Numbered from the stretch's first letter, positions 8,155 through 18,714 are shown. The stretch is 64,000 bases of DNA from Hyphomonadaceae bacterium BL14 (GCA_027627705.1 CP091242.1:2874290-2938289), one strand, 5' to 3'. Notes: generated by a model from the sequence alone, not told the origin. A program made the numbers and translations.

Positions 8155-11100
8155 TCAGTCGTATTCGGTGCGCCAGCTGAGCGCGACCGATGCGTCACCA
8201 TCGCCGCGCAGGCGCGACAGGAGCGAGACAGAGCGCGTCAGCGCCCATTCGATCCGCGTGGTCGGACCGCCATCGGACCCGGCGCTTTCCAGCTCCAGAT
8301 AGACCGTGTCGGTGAGATAGCGTCCGCCGGCCACCACGGTCTGGCCGCCTGAATCGGTGCGCACCCCGAATGTGTCGAGCCCGGCCACGGTGCGCAGCGC
8401 CCCCAGAGGGTCGAAAGCCGATCCGCCGGACAATGACGCCAGCGACGCGGCGAGCTGGGCGTATTCCACCGCGCTGAGATTGGCCGCCCCCTCGCCGAAC
8501 ACCAGCCGGGCAGCGATCTCGTCTTCTGGCAGGGCAGGCGTCGAGGCCAGCGAGATGCGCGGATCGCGCGCGGTGCCGCGCACCCGCACCCGCGCCGTGA
8601 TGTCACGGGCCTGGCGCGCCAGCGAGATATCGAGCTGCGCTGCGCCGGGATCGCCGTTCAGGGTGACGCGCCCCTGTTCGACCTGGAACACCCGGCCCAG
8701 CATGTCGGCGCGCCCGCGCTCGGCATTGATCACGCCGCTGACATAGGGGGCGTCCAGCGTGCCGGTGATCTCCAGATTCGTCGACCATTCGGTGTCGAAA
8801 TTCGGTCCGCGCACGAAGATGCGCGCCGGGGCGCTGACGGCGTAGTTCAGCCGGACCGGTGTGGAGCGGCCCTGAGCGTCGCTTGTCCCGCCCGGCGCGT
8901 TGATCTCGGTCACGGTGATGTAGGGGATGGAGGGGCGCGAGGCCTGGGGCGGGCGGATTTCAGCGCGGTCGATGACCGCGCTGCCGGTGATCAGGCCCTC
9001 TTCATCCGCAAACTGAAAGCGCACATCGCCCGTACCGATGGCTTCCAGATCCGGGCTGCCGGCCAGGCGGAAGCGGCGGAAATCGACATTGAGATCGGCC
9101 TCCAGCGTGCCCAGGCCCTCTGGCCCGATGCGCACCTCGCCCGCGCCGTTCAGCGTGCCGGCATTGCCATCGGTCGCGGTCAGGCGCTCCACGATCAGGC
9201 TGGATTCGCTGAAGCGGGCGAGCAGCGAGATCGCTTCCACCGCCAGCCCGGCGCGGCCGTCGCGGAAGACGCCGTCCTCCAGCCCCAGACTGCCCTCAAA
9301 GCGTGGCGCGCCCACCGTGCCGGTCAGGTGTGCGGAGAGATTCGCCCCGCCAGAGATCGTCTGGGCGGCGGCCAGGTGGAAAGCGGCCAGCGCCCCGATC
9401 TCGCCTTGCACCCGCGCCTCGCCGGACAAAGCCGCGTCAGCGCGCATCACGTCATCAGGTCCGCCTACCGGACCGCTGGCGATCCGGGCATCGGCGCGGG
9501 CGCTCAAGCCGACGCCTTCAGCGCTGGCGGTCAGGGCCAGCCCGGTTTCATCGATGACCAGCCGGACCTGCCCGGCGAGCGCCTCGGCGTCGGGCGCTTC
9601 GAGCGGGCGCAGGCCGGAGCCTGACAGGGTGGCGTCCGCGCGCCAGACGCCTTCGGTGCGGTTTGCGGTCAGATCGCCGCTGAGCAAGCCGATGACCGGG
9701 CTGCGCGCCCGGCGCAGGGACAAGACGCCCGCCGGAACGGACTCCAGACAGGCTGTGAGGACGGGTGCCTGGCCCCCGGTGCCGCGCACATGCAGCGTGC
9801 CATTGCCGATGGCCAGCGCCAGACCGAGCGACGCAACCGGGCCGGCCTCCACCTCGATGGGTTCCAGCGTGGCGATGGCGTAGGGGCCGTAACGTCCATC
9901 CAGCGTCACGTCTGCGCCCGGCGCGCCGGTCAGGCGCAAGACACCGTCAGACTGCGCATTGAACACAGCGCCATAGGCGCCTTCGGCCTCCAGACGCACG
10001 GCGACGGCGTCCAGCGGTCCGTTGAGGGTCAGCAGGAAGCGGTCGAGATAGGCCAGATCCTCGCCGACAATGTCTTCCGCCTCGGCGCGCACGGCGATCA
10101 TGCCTTCACGCAGCTCGGCCTGCAGCGACATCTCGCCAAATCCGCTGACCGGTGTGACGACGAGGTCGGCGGCGATGTTTTCCGGTCCCACCAGAGCCGT
10201 CCCGTCAATACGCACCGCCGCCAGCTGGCCGTTGAGGCGGCTGAGCTGGATGGTTCCGCCGTCGCGGGCGAACTCGGCGGCCACATCCACCGGTCCGCGA
10301 TCGCTGGCACCGGTGAGGCGTCCGGCACCGGACAGCGCATCCAGCGGACCCGCGGCTTCCACGCGCAGGCGCGCGCCGGTGAGACCCAGCGGACCGGCGC
10401 TGAGCGCGCCTGCCGTTGCATCCAGCCGCACATCGAGACCTTCGGGGCCATATTGCGCCTCGAACGCGGCCTCCAGCGCGCCCTCCAGCGTCAGGGCCGC
10501 CAGCGGCGAGGAGCCTGACCAGGCGAGGTCTCCGTTGAAGCGCCAGTCCTGGCCCGCCTGCTCGCCGCGCGCCTCCAGCGCAAATTGCGGACCTTCAGCG
10601 CTCACCCCGTCAAGATACAGCCCGCCGCCCGCCTCGCGCCGGCCGGACACGGCGGCAGACAAGGGCGCTTCCAGGCGCTCGGCCAGCTCCCCTGCCGGCG
10701 TGAAGCCGTCCAGCTGGGCGTCAAAGGTCAGCGCGCCGGCGAAATCGCCCGCCGCGTTCAGGGCGATGGCGCCCTCGCCCTCGATCAGGTCCACCAGCCG
10801 GTCGAAGCGGGCCCGGTCTGATTGCGCCGCCACGCGCCAGCGGCGCTCAGGCACCGACACGCTGCCCGATCCGGAGAAGACCCCGGTGGGCAGGCGCGCC
10901 ACATAGCTGTGCATCTCGATGCTGGTGTCCTCACGCACGAAGGTGAAGTCAGCGGAGATGTGCGGCGCCTGGCCGATCAGGCGGTCCAGCGCATCGACAT
11001 CGTAGGACGCGCCGCTGACGGCGAGTTCAGTCGTGATGCGCGGTGCATCCAGTCCGCCTTGCGTGGACACCGGACCCCTGACGGTGCCCATTCTTATGCC

Positions 11101-12291
11101 GCCGGGCAGGGTGACGGCGCGCCCGGCGATCTCACCGGTGAAGACCGGGGTGTCGCCTGACAGGTCCGCCACGCCGTCCAGCATCAGACCCTCGGCCCAC
11201 ACAGCGTCATTGGTGGCGAGCGCCACCAGCGCGCTGCGCGCCTCCAGCTGGATCCGGCCGATGCGCGGCGCGGTCATGGCCACCTCGAGCCGGGCATTGG
11301 GTGCCGCGATCAGGGCGGTGAGCCGGCTGATATCGGGTGCGGTGATGCCCTCGCGGCCCAAAGGCGCCTGCGCCTCCACGTTCAGCGTGCCGCCCAGCCA
11401 CTCGGATATGCGCGCCAGCCGGCTCCAGGCGTCGGGCCGGACCTGACCGGAGGCCTGCGCCACCTGGTTCGCCCAGCTGAGACGCCCGTCCAATGCCAGC
11501 TCGCCGCCGATATAGATGCCGGCATCGCCCGACCCGTCGTCCAGCGTGCCGGATGCGGTGATGACGCCTGTGGCACCCCGCGTTTCGGCATCAAGCAGCC
11601 GCGATAGCAAGCCGCCCGCCGGCGCGTCGAAACGGGCGTCCAGCGCGACCGTGTCAGACACATCGATCTCGGCCAGAACACGGTCCCCCACGGCGTCGGT
11701 GCGCCGCGCGTCCAACGCGCCCAGCCAGCGTCCGCCATCATGGCGAAGATCGCCCGACAGGGCGTAGACGGCGGCCGGTCCGGCGATTCCTTCAGCCACG
11801 TGAATGGCGTCAATGCGCGCTTCGCCCACGCGGATGCCGGGCAGGCGGGACAGGTCGAACGGTTCCTCCGGGGGCGGACGTTCGGCGCGCACCGGACGGC
11901 GCGACATCGTGACCTCGCGCACGGTGAGCGCATCAATGCGCAGCACATAACGGCGCAGCGCCCAGGGCGACCAGGCGATGGTCACGTCGCGCGCATCGAG
12001 CCATACGCCCTCGGCATCGCGCACACGGATGCGGTCGATCCCGAACCCTCCCAGCACATTGCCGCTGATGGCGCCGATCTCCACCTGGCCATAGCCGGCG
12101 ATCTCGCGTCCGTTGACGGTCTCGCGCACCAGCTCGCGCCCGAACGGGCCGCTGAGCAGCAGCACGCCCGACACGATCACCAACGCCAGGATGACGAGCA
12201 GCGTGGTCAGCGCCGCACCAATGCCGATCGCCCAGCCGCGCCAGCGGCGCCGCTGCTTGGGGGCGGGGGAAGATGGTGTCATGTCTGCCAT
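8155..12291 (-). CDS. tamB: TamB, inner-membrane-anchored translocation and assembly protein
   Basis: A very long (1378 residues) AsmA-like protein that spans the periplasm and works with TamA in outer-membrane protein or lipid delivery. After a basic start (KQRRRWRGW) there is one signal-anchor helix (about residues 18-45), then an extended beta-rich repeat region for most of the length. The C-terminal DUF490/TamB domain (about 1050-1378) includes RGRADMLGRVFQVEQGRVTLNG and RVRGTARDPRISL, and the protein ends in RTEYD. The start chosen is the ATG overlapping the tamA stop (TGATG); a longer reading from 12330 would run into tamA. An in-frame ATG three codons later is also possible. Its coupling to tamA supports the assignment. 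Confidence 0.93.
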   Translation of the reverse strand: MADMTPSSPAPKQRRRWRGWAIGIGAALTTLLVILALVIVSGVLLLSGPFGRELVRETVNGREIAGYGQVEIGAISGNVLGGFGIDRIRVRDAEGVWLDARDVTIAWSPWALRRYVLRIDALTVREVTMSRRPVRAERPPPEEPFDLSRLPGIRVGEARIDAIHVAEGIAGPAAVYALSGDLRHDGGRWLGALDARRTDAVGDRVLAEIDVSDTVALDARFDAPAGGLLSRLLDAETRGATGVITASGTLDDGSGDAGIYIGGELALDGRLSWANQVAQASGQVRPDAWSRLARISEWLGGTLNVEAQAPLGREGITAPDISRLTALIAAPNARLEVAMTAPRIGRIQLEARSALVALATNDAVWAEGLMLDGVADLSGDTPVFTGEIAGRAVTLPGGIRMGTVRGPVSTQGGLDAPRITTELAVSGASYDVDALDRLIGQAPHISADFTFVREDTSIEMHSYVARLPTGVFSGSGSVSVPERRWRVAAQSDRARFDRLVDLIEGEGAIALNAAGDFAGALTFDAQLDGFTPAGELAERLEAPLSAAVSGRREAGGGLYLDGVSAEGPQFALEARGEQAGQDWRFNGDLAWSGSSPLAALTLEGALEAAFEAQYGPEGLDVRLDATAGALSAGPLGLTGARLRVEAAGPLDALSGAGRLTGASDRGPVDVAAEFARDGGTIQLSRLNGQLAAVRIDGTALVGPENIAADLVVTPVSGFGEMSLQAELREGMIAVRAEAEDIVGEDLAYLDRFLLTLNGPLDAVAVRLEAEGAYGAVFNAQSDGVLRLTGAPGADVTLDGRYGPYAIATLEPIEVEAGPVASLGLALAIGNGTLHVRGTGGQAPVLTACLESVPAGVLSLRRARSPVIGLLSGDLTANRTEGVWRADATLSGSGLRPLEAPDAEALAGQVRLVIDETGLALTASAEGVGLSARADARIASGPVGGPDDVMRADAALSGEARVQGEIGALAAFHLAAAQTISGGANLSAHLTGTVGAPRFEGSLGLEDGVFRDGRAGLAVEAISLLARFSESSLIVERLTATDGNAGTLNGAGEVRIGPEGLGTLEADLNVDFRRFRLAGSPDLEAIGTGDVRFQFADEEGLITGSAVIDRAEIRPPQASRPSIPYITVTEINAPGGTSDAQGRSTPVRLNYAVSAPARIFVRGPNFDTEWSTNLEITGTLDAPYVSGVINAERGRADMLGRVFQVEQGRVTLNGDPGAAQLDISLARQARDITARVRVRGTARDPRISLASTPALPEDEIAARLVFGEGAANLSAVEYAQLAASLASLSGGSAFDPLGALRTVAGLDTFGVRTDSGGQTVVAGGRYLTDTVYLELESAGSDGGPTTRIEWALTRSVSLLSRLRGDGDASVALSWRTEYD

Positions 12292-14063
12292 CAGAAAGCC
12301 TGCCCGATGGAGATGTAAACCTGTACCCATCCTTCGCCGGAGCGCCGGTCGAGCGGCGTCGCGATGTCAAAGCGCAGCGGGCCGAAACCCGGATAATAGC
12401 GCACGCCCAGACCCGCCCCGTAGCGGATGTCGCCCAGGTCCGGGCTGAGCTCCGGCCCGGCCGCGCCGCCATCGATGAAGGCTGTAAAGCCGAGGCGGTC
12501 TGACCGGCGCCAACGCGCCTCGGCGCTGAATTCGGCCAGCGACCGTCCGCCGAACACCTCGTCTTCACCGGTATCGGGATTGAAGCGCTGGGGTGATAGC
12601 GACTGGAAGTCATAGCCGCGCACCGATCCGCCACCGCCGGCATAGAAGCGCTCGTCGGCCGGAAGCGCGTCCGGCGACGTGCCCAGGACTGCGCCAGCGC
12701 GCACACGCGCGGCCAGAACCAGCGTGTCGCTCAGCGGATAATAGGCGCGCAGGCCGCTCTCCACGCGGATATAGCGCGTCTCCTGGCTGCCAATGGACCA
12801 GCCCGGCGCGGCAGTGGCGTTCAGATAAATGCCGCGCTGGGGGTCCAGAAGGCTGTCGCGCCCGTCCCAGATGACGCCGGTGGGCAGAGACAAGGTGGTC
12901 GCCGACCGGGTGCCCAGCACATCCGTCACCCGCGCGGTCTGCAGCCGTGTTCCGGCGGTGACGCTGAGCCGGTCGGTGATCTGGCGGGCGACGGTTGCAG
13001 AGACCCGGAACACGTTCTGATCAAAGGCGTCGGTGCGCTCGGCGAGAAGCTCGGCGCTGAGGGTGAGGTCCTGACCGTAGCGGCGCCAATGCGGCACGGT
13101 AAGGCGCGTGATGAAGCCCTGGACCAGCTCGGCGGCCTGACCGCTGATCAGCAGCGTCTCGTCCCCGCGAAACATGTTGCGCCGTGTCCAGCCCGCTTCC
13201 GCGCCGGCACCTTCTGATGTGGACCAGCGCACCGCGCCCTCGATGCGGTGGCGCGGTGTGGGATCGGCGCGCACGTCCACCGGGCGCAAGCCGTCTTCAT
13301 CGTCCGGGGCAAGGCGCACATCGGCCACCGAGACCGATTGCAGCACCTGCAGGCGGCGGCTGTACTCATTGAGCGCGCTGCGGCTGGCCGGATCGCCGAT
13401 CTCATAGGGGGCCAGGCGTTCAATGAACCCGGGGCGCAGATCGGCCAGACCACCGGCAAATTGCGGTGCGCCCAGGCGGATGAACGGGCCCGGGTGGAAG
13501 CGGAAGGCGGCATCGGCGCTCTGGGTGGCGTGATCGACGATTACGTCGTGCTCGCCCTCGCGCGCTTCAAGATATCCGTTTTCGTGGAGCAGCGTCACGA
13601 CGCGCCCGCGCGCTTCTAAGACGTCTGCTGACACAACTGGATCGCCCACCGCCAGCTTCAGCGCGTCCTGCGCCTCGCCGCCGGGCGCGCCGGGCGCATC
13701 GGCGTCCATCCAGTCGATGGCGATCGCGTCGAATACAAAGCGCTGGCCCGGCCGCACCCGCACCACCGCCTGTCCGTCATCGTCCACGCGCGGATCAACA
13801 ACGGCACCGTAATAGCCCTGGGAATTGAGATAGCGCTCCAGTATGTCGCTGGCTTCGCGTGCGCGGGCCCTTGCGCGCCAAGGCGCGTCGGGTTCACCCG
13901 ATGAGCGCGCATCCGCTTCGCCCACGGCCCGTGACAGCGCCCGCGCCAGGGCGGCGTCCTCCACACCCTCGATCCGGGCCAGCGGTTCGGCTGCCGCCGC
14001 CGGCAGGCCCATCGCAAGGGCTGCCAGCACGGCAATCAGATATCGTGTTGGGCGAAAAATCAC
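12291..14063 (-). CDS. tamA: TamA, BamA/Omp85-family outer-membrane assembly protein
   Basis: About 590 residues: a signal peptide (RYLIAVLAALAMGLPAAAAEP), POTRA-like domains (about 30-280) and a C-terminal 16-strand barrel of the bacterial surface antigen family (about 290-590). The barrel has the YAGGGGSVRGYDFQSL motif (the conserved VRG/YDY loop element of Omp85 proteins) and ends in a Phe after VQVYISIGQ, a typical outer-membrane terminal strand. The open frame extends upstream to 14270, but the signal peptide sits right after a GTG at 14063, so that is the preferred start. It forms the TAM complex with the downstream, one-base-overlapping tamB. The promoter should lie in the 197-base gap shared with the divergent RND adaptor gene. 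Confidence 0.9.
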   Translation of the reverse strand: MIFRPTRYLIAVLAALAMGLPAAAAEPLARIEGVEDAALARALSRAVGEADARSSGEPDAPWRARARAREASDILERYLNSQGYYGAVVDPRVDDDGQAVVRVRPGQRFVFDAIAIDWMDADAPGAPGGEAQDALKLAVGDPVVSADVLEARGRVVTLLHENGYLEAREGEHDVIVDHATQSADAAFRFHPGPFIRLGAPQFAGGLADLRPGFIERLAPYEIGDPASRSALNEYSRRLQVLQSVSVADVRLAPDDEDGLRPVDVRADPTPRHRIEGAVRWSTSEGAGAEAGWTRRNMFRGDETLLISGQAAELVQGFITRLTVPHWRRYGQDLTLSAELLAERTDAFDQNVFRVSATVARQITDRLSVTAGTRLQTARVTDVLGTRSATTLSLPTGVIWDGRDSLLDPQRGIYLNATAAPGWSIGSQETRYIRVESGLRAYYPLSDTLVLAARVRAGAVLGTSPDALPADERFYAGGGGSVRGYDFQSLSPQRFNPDTGEDEVFGGRSLAEFSAEARWRRSDRLGFTAFIDGGAAGPELSPDLGDIRYGAGLGVRYYPGFGPLRFDIATPLDRRSGEGWVQVYISIGQAF

Positions 14064-14260
14064 GTGGTCAGCACCGGGCGTCTTGTGGCCCCCCGACGCC
14101 CACACTAGCGGGCCGGGAGCCTGTGTGCGAGGCGGGGGCAGCGCCGCGTGTGCAAAAACTGTCCCGTCTGGCGTGAAACTGCTGGTCTGGCGTATTGCAG
14201 GTATTAGTTTGCACATGGGGCGGTCGCAAAGGCGTTCGCAGGCGGTCAGGACGCAATCAT

Positions 14261-15421
14261 ATGTCCACAAACGAAGTTTCGCAGGGTGGACCGGGCCGGG
14301 AACTGGCGGGGTGGCTGCAGATCGCAGCCGTCGCGGCCGTGGTTCTGGCCGCTCTCATTGCAACTTTTGCTCTCATGAGCAGTGGCGAGTCCGGCGAGGC
14401 CCCGCCGGAGGCGCGCGCCGCTGCGCCGGTGCGGGTCGTCCAGCCCGAAACGGTCAGCCATCGCGTGCAGGTGGCGCTGACGGGCACCGTGACGGCGAGC
14501 GCCTTTATCGACATGGCACCGCAAGTGGGCGGGCGCATTATCGCCGTATCGCCCGCCGTGCGCGCGGGCGGGGCGTTCGAGGCCGGTGAAATTCTGTTCG
14601 AGATCGACCGGCGCGATTACGAGATTGCCGAAACCCGGGCCCGCGCCAGCATCGCCGATGCACGCAGCGCGCTCAACCAGCTCGACGCCGAAGCCCAGAT
14701 CGCCCGGCGCGAATGGGAGCGGATGTATCCCGGCCGCGAGATCACCCCGCTGGCCGCCCGCACGCCGCAGCTGGAGGCGGCCCGCGCCCGCCTGCTGGCA
14801 GCGGAGGCGGAACTGGCCCAGGCGCGCCTCAATCTGGAGCGTACCCGCGTCAGCTTCCCGTTCGCCGGTGCCGTCACAGAGAGCCGGATCGAGCTCGGCC
14901 TGCTGGTGGCCCCGGGCCAGCCCTATGGCCAGGTCTATGCCGCCGAACAGATCGAGCTGGTAGCGCCGGCCTCGCCTGCCGATCTGGCGCGGCTGGACGG
15001 TGCTGACGGGCGCGTGGCGCAGATCATGATCGAGGGCCGCGCGGCACCAGTGTCCGGACGTGTCGCCCGGGTCGGCGCGCGGCTGGACCCGCGCACGCGC
15101 CTGGTCGATGTATTCATTGCGCCTGAGTCAGGTGCGCTGCCGGACCTGCGCCCCGGCCTGTTCGCAAGGATCACTGTGGACGGCCCGGAACTGAGCAATG
15201 TGATGCGCCTGCCGGTCGCAGCGGTGTCGGGCCTCGATACGATTCACCGCGTCAGCGATGGCCGGATCGAGCGCACCCGCATCACGGTGCGCGCGCGCAC
15301 CGCCGATGAGGTGTTCGCCGCGCCGTTCGATCCCGGTGAGGGCGTCATCGTCTCGCCTGTGCCCGACATCCTTCTGGGCCGGCAAGCGCAGATTGTCGCC
15401 GAACCGCCGGAGCGGTCATGA
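14261..15421 (+). CDS. RND efflux periplasmic adaptor (second system)
   Basis: A 386-residue HlyD-type membrane-fusion protein. The N-terminus has one membrane helix (about residues 18-42) without a lipobox, so it is anchored by the helix. Then come a lipoyl half (APQVGGRIIAVSPAVRAGGAF), a coiled-coil hairpin (about 110-190), the second lipoyl half (FPFAGAVTESRIELG) and a beta-barrel/membrane-proximal region. The ATG at 14261 is preferred over an upstream in-frame start at 14195, since the extra 22 residues are basic and unlike the family. Its stop overlaps the next gene by four bases. It is divergent from tamA. Confidence 0.92.
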   Translation: MSTNEVSQGGPGRELAGWLQIAAVAAVVLAALIATFALMSSGESGEAPPEARAAAPVRVVQPETVSHRVQVALTGTVTASAFIDMAPQVGGRIIAVSPAVRAGGAFEAGEILFEIDRRDYEIAETRARASIADARSALNQLDAEAQIARREWERMYPGREITPLAARTPQLEAARARLLAAEAELAQARLNLERTRVSFPFAGAVTESRIELGLLVAPGQPYGQVYAAEQIELVAPASPADLARLDGADGRVAQIMIEGRAAPVSGRVARVGARLDPRTRLVDVFIAPESGALPDLRPGLFARITVDGPELSNVMRLPVAAVSGLDTIHRVSDGRIERTRITVRARTADEVFAAPFDPGEGVIVSPVPDILLGRQAQIVAEPPERS

Positions 15422-18400
15422 GCGATCCCGGTGACATCCCGCCCTCGCTGATCGAGGACTGGCCGGGCAAGGGCCTGACGGGCTGGTTCGTGCGCAATCC
15501 CGTGGCGGCAAACCTGTTCATGGTGCTGTTCCTGCTGGGCGGGGCGCTGACCGCAGCGACGCTTCCCACCGAGGTATTCCCCAGCCTGTCGCCGCGTACG
15601 GTGCAGATCGCGGTCATCTATCCCGGTGCCACGCCGGGCGAGGTGGAGGAAAGCGTCACGCGGCGTGTGGAGGAGGCGGTGCGCGGGCTTGACGGGGTGG
15701 ACCGCGTGCGATCGGTCGCGGCGGAAGGGCGCGGGACCGTCACCGTGATCCTGCGCGATTTTGCCGATGCCCAGGTGGTCAAGACCGATGTGGAGACGGC
15801 GGTGAACGGCATAGCCGGTTTTCCGCCGCAGAACGCCGAACAGCCCCAGATCCGGGTGCCTGTGCCCACCACCACAGTGCTGACACTGGCGCTGAGCGGT
15901 CCGGTGGGTGAGGCCGCGCTGCGTCGCGCGGGCGAGCAGGCGGAGAACGAATTGCTGGCGCTGGACGGCATCTCCACGGCGCTCCTGCGCGGCGTGCGCG
16001 AGTATGAGATCGCCATCGCGGTCAGCGAAGACGCCCTGCGGCGCTTCAATATCAGCTTCTCCGAAGTTGCCGACGCGGTGCGCGCGGGATCGGTGGATCT
16101 GTCGGGCGGCGAGATCCGCACCGCGGGCGGCGATATCCTGCTGCGCACCGATGCGCGCCGTGTCACGGGCGAGGCGTTTGGATCCATCATCATCCGTTCG
16201 GACGCGTCGGGCGCGCGCGTGCGCCTGAGCGATGTGGCCACGGTGACGGACGGGTTTCGCGAAGACCCGCTGATCTCGCTGCATCAGGGCCGGCCGGCGG
16301 TGTTTCTCGACGTGCTCAACCGCCCCGGCGAGGATTTGCTGACCGTGCGCCGGGTGGTGAATGACTGGCTGGAACGGGCAGTGTTGGCGCCGGGCGTGGA
16401 TGTCACGGTGGTGATCGATCAAAGCGTGATCTTCGCCGACCGCATCGCGCTGATCACCCGCAACGCCATTCTGGGCTTCACCCTGGTCTTCGTGTTCCTG
16501 GTGCTGATGCTGGATCTGCGCCTGGCGTTCTGGGTGTCGATGAGCGTGCCCATTGCCTTCCTGGGCGGGTTCGCCGTGTTCGGCGCAGCGGGCGTGACGA
16601 TGAATTTCATCACCACGTTCGGCCTGATCATCGTGCTCGGCATTGTGGTGGATGCAGCCATTGTGGTGGGTGAGAATACCGACCGCGAGCGGTCCAAGGG
16701 CCGGCGGGGCCAGGACGCCGCCATTGCAGGCGTCACCGGCGTTGCTGCGCCGGTTCTGGTGGGCGTGCTGACCACCATCGCTGCCTTCGGCCCGCTGATC
16801 TTCACCGGCGGCACATTCGGCGAGATTACCCGGCCCATCCCCATCGTGGTGGTGTCCATTCTGGCGGTATCGCTGATCGCGGCTTTCCTCATTCTGCCAT
16901 CGCAATTGTCGTCAGGATCGGACTGGTCGCGCGGGCCGCTGGCCCGGCTGCAGGGCGCGGTGCAGCGGCACATGCAGAACTTCGCCGATGGTCCGGTGGC
17001 CAGCTGGGCGCTATTCGCGGCGCGCCGGCGCTGGTTGGTCAGCGCTGCGGGCATCGCCATGCTGATTGCGATCATGGCGATCCCGGTGTCGGGTCTGGTG
17101 CGCTTTGTTTTCTTCCCGGCCATTGAGTCCGAGCAGATCAGCGCCGACCTGCGGCTGCCCGAAGGCGCGCCGTTCGAGGAAACCCGGATGGCGGCTGAAG
17201 CCATGATCGCCGCAGCCGAAGCGATCCAGTCCGAATATGCTGCGCGCGGCGAGCCGGTGATCCGGTCCATCACCGCCACCATTGGCGGGCGCACCAGCCA
17301 GTTTGGCGGGCCGGGATCGACGGTGAGCACAAGTGTGGCCAGCAATCTGGCCCAGATCGAACTGGTGCTGGAGCCCGCCTCCAGCCGCTCGATCCGGTCG
17401 GGCGAGATCGAGGCGCTGTGGCGCGAGGGTTTCGAGCCGCTGGCAGGGGTCGAGCGCCTGACCGTCATCTCCACCGCCGGGCCTCAGGACGCGGATATCG
17501 CCTATGAGATGACCCATCCCGACGATCGGGTGCTGGAGCGTGCCGTGCTGGATCTGGCGGCGTTCATCGGGGCCATCGAAGGCTCGCGCGACATCAATAA
17601 CGGCTTCGATCTGGGCAAGCGCCAGCTGAACTTCACACTCACCCCTGCCGGTGAGGCCGCGGGGCTGACGCCGGGCGATATTGCGCGCCAGGTCCGCCAG
17701 GCCTTCTTTGGCGAGGAGGTGCAGCGCATCCAGCGCGGGCGCGACGAGGTGCGGGTGTTCGTGCGCTATCCGCTGTCGGACCGGCGCGATCTGGCCGGTT
17801 TGTCAGACCTGCGCGTGCGCACGCGCGACGGCAGCGCCCTGCCGCTGAGCGCTGCGGCCGAGATCACCGAAACCCGCAGCTATACCCGCATCGAGCGCAT
17901 AGACGGCCGGCGGATCATCGAGGTGACAGCCAATGTGGACACGTCCGTCATCACACCGGGCGCCGCACGCGAGCAGGTGGAGGCCTATCTGCCGCAACTG
18001 GCGGAGCGCTATCCCGGCCTGACCTTCGCACTGGCAGGCGCGGGCCGCGAGCAGGCTGAGGACTTCGCCAGTCTTCTGATCGGGCTGCTGTTTGCGGTGA
18101 TCATCATGTATGCGCTGCTGGCCACCCAGCTGCGCAGCTATGTCCAGCCCCTGATCATCCTGATCGCCATTCCCTACGGGGTGGCGGGCGCGATCCTGGG
18201 ACATCTCCTGCTCGGGTTTGACCTGTCGTTTCCGTCAATTTTCGGGATGGTGGCGCTGTCCGGCGTGGTGGTGAACGCGTCCATCGTGCTGATCGACCGG
18301 TATAACCGCACCGTGGCCAATGGCGGCGATCCGCGTGAAGCCATCGCCGAAGCCTGCGCGCGGCGTTTCCGCCCGGTGCTGATCACCACGCTGACGACCG

Positions 18401-18714
18401 CGCTGGGCCTGTTGCCGATCATGTCCGAAACCAGCCCCCAGGCTCAGTTCCTTGTCCCGATGGTGGTCAGCCTGGGTGTGGGGCTGATTTTCGCCTCCAT
18501 CGCCATTTTGCTCTTGTTGCCGGCTTTTGTGATTGTCGTTGACGATATGCGGGCGCGGCCCGGTGCCGCCCTGTGGTGCCTGGCCGGACTGGTGATTGCG
18601 ATTGGAGCGCTGATCCTGGGCGGACCGATCGCCGGACTGATCGCCACTGTCATTGTGGCGGCGGCGTATCTCGGCTGGCGCCAGGTGCGGCCGCGCGCGG
18701 CCGTTACGTCCTGA
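15418..18714 (+). CDS. RND efflux permease with an extended C-terminus (second system)
   Basis: A 1098-residue RND pump overlapping its adaptor gene (ATGA). It has the expected order of first helix (about residues 28-47), porter domain, helices 2-6 (about 340-500), second porter domain, and helices 8-12 (about 870-1040). Helix 4 reads LGIVVDAAIVVGEN, keeping a single Asp, as in many heavy-metal or small-molecule RND pumps. After the last standard helix (FASIAILLLLPAFVIVVDDM) there is an extra tail of about 55 residues with two more hydrophobic segments (LWCLAGLVIAIGALILGG and LIATVIVAAAYLGW). No outer-membrane factor gene accompanies the pair. It converges on the GYF_2 gene with 12 bases between them. 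Confidence 0.95.
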   Translation: MSDPGDIPPSLIEDWPGKGLTGWFVRNPVAANLFMVLFLLGGALTAATLPTEVFPSLSPRTVQIAVIYPGATPGEVEESVTRRVEEAVRGLDGVDRVRSVAAEGRGTVTVILRDFADAQVVKTDVETAVNGIAGFPPQNAEQPQIRVPVPTTTVLTLALSGPVGEAALRRAGEQAENELLALDGISTALLRGVREYEIAIAVSEDALRRFNISFSEVADAVRAGSVDLSGGEIRTAGGDILLRTDARRVTGEAFGSIIIRSDASGARVRLSDVATVTDGFREDPLISLHQGRPAVFLDVLNRPGEDLLTVRRVVNDWLERAVLAPGVDVTVVIDQSVIFADRIALITRNAILGFTLVFVFLVLMLDLRLAFWVSMSVPIAFLGGFAVFGAAGVTMNFITTFGLIIVLGIVVDAAIVVGENTDRERSKGRRGQDAAIAGVTGVAAPVLVGVLTTIAAFGPLIFTGGTFGEITRPIPIVVVSILAVSLIAAFLILPSQLSSGSDWSRGPLARLQGAVQRHMQNFADGPVASWALFAARRRWLVSAAGIAMLIAIMAIPVSGLVRFVFFPAIESEQISADLRLPEGAPFEETRMAAEAMIAAAEAIQSEYAARGEPVIRSITATIGGRTSQFGGPGSTVSTSVASNLAQIELVLEPASSRSIRSGEIEALWREGFEPLAGVERLTVISTAGPQDADIAYEMTHPDDRVLERAVLDLAAFIGAIEGSRDINNGFDLGKRQLNFTLTPAGEAAGLTPGDIARQVRQAFFGEEVQRIQRGRDEVRVFVRYPLSDRRDLAGLSDLRVRTRDGSALPLSAAAEITETRSYTRIERIDGRRIIEVTANVDTSVITPGAAREQVEAYLPQLAERYPGLTFALAGAGREQAEDFASLLIGLLFAVIIMYALLATQLRSYVQPLIILIAIPYGVAGAILGHLLLGFDLSFPSIFGMVALSGVVVNASIVLIDRYNRTVANGGDPREAIAEACARRFRPVLITTLTTALGLLPIMSETSPQAQFLVPMVVSLGVGLIFASIAILLLLPAFVIVVDDMRARPGAALWCLAGLVIAIGALILGGPIAGLIATVIVAAAYLGWRQVRPRAAVTS

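Noticed and set aside
14166..14193. Two direct GTCTGGCGT copies in the tamA/adaptor gap
   Set aside because: Nine-base repeats 19 bases apart could be operator halves, but there is no nearby regulator gene and no further symmetry.
15244..16905. 553-residue minus-strand open frame opposite the second RND permease
   Set aside because: It shows the same His/Arg/Gln-rich antisense composition and no start context; the RND gene on the plus strand is certain.
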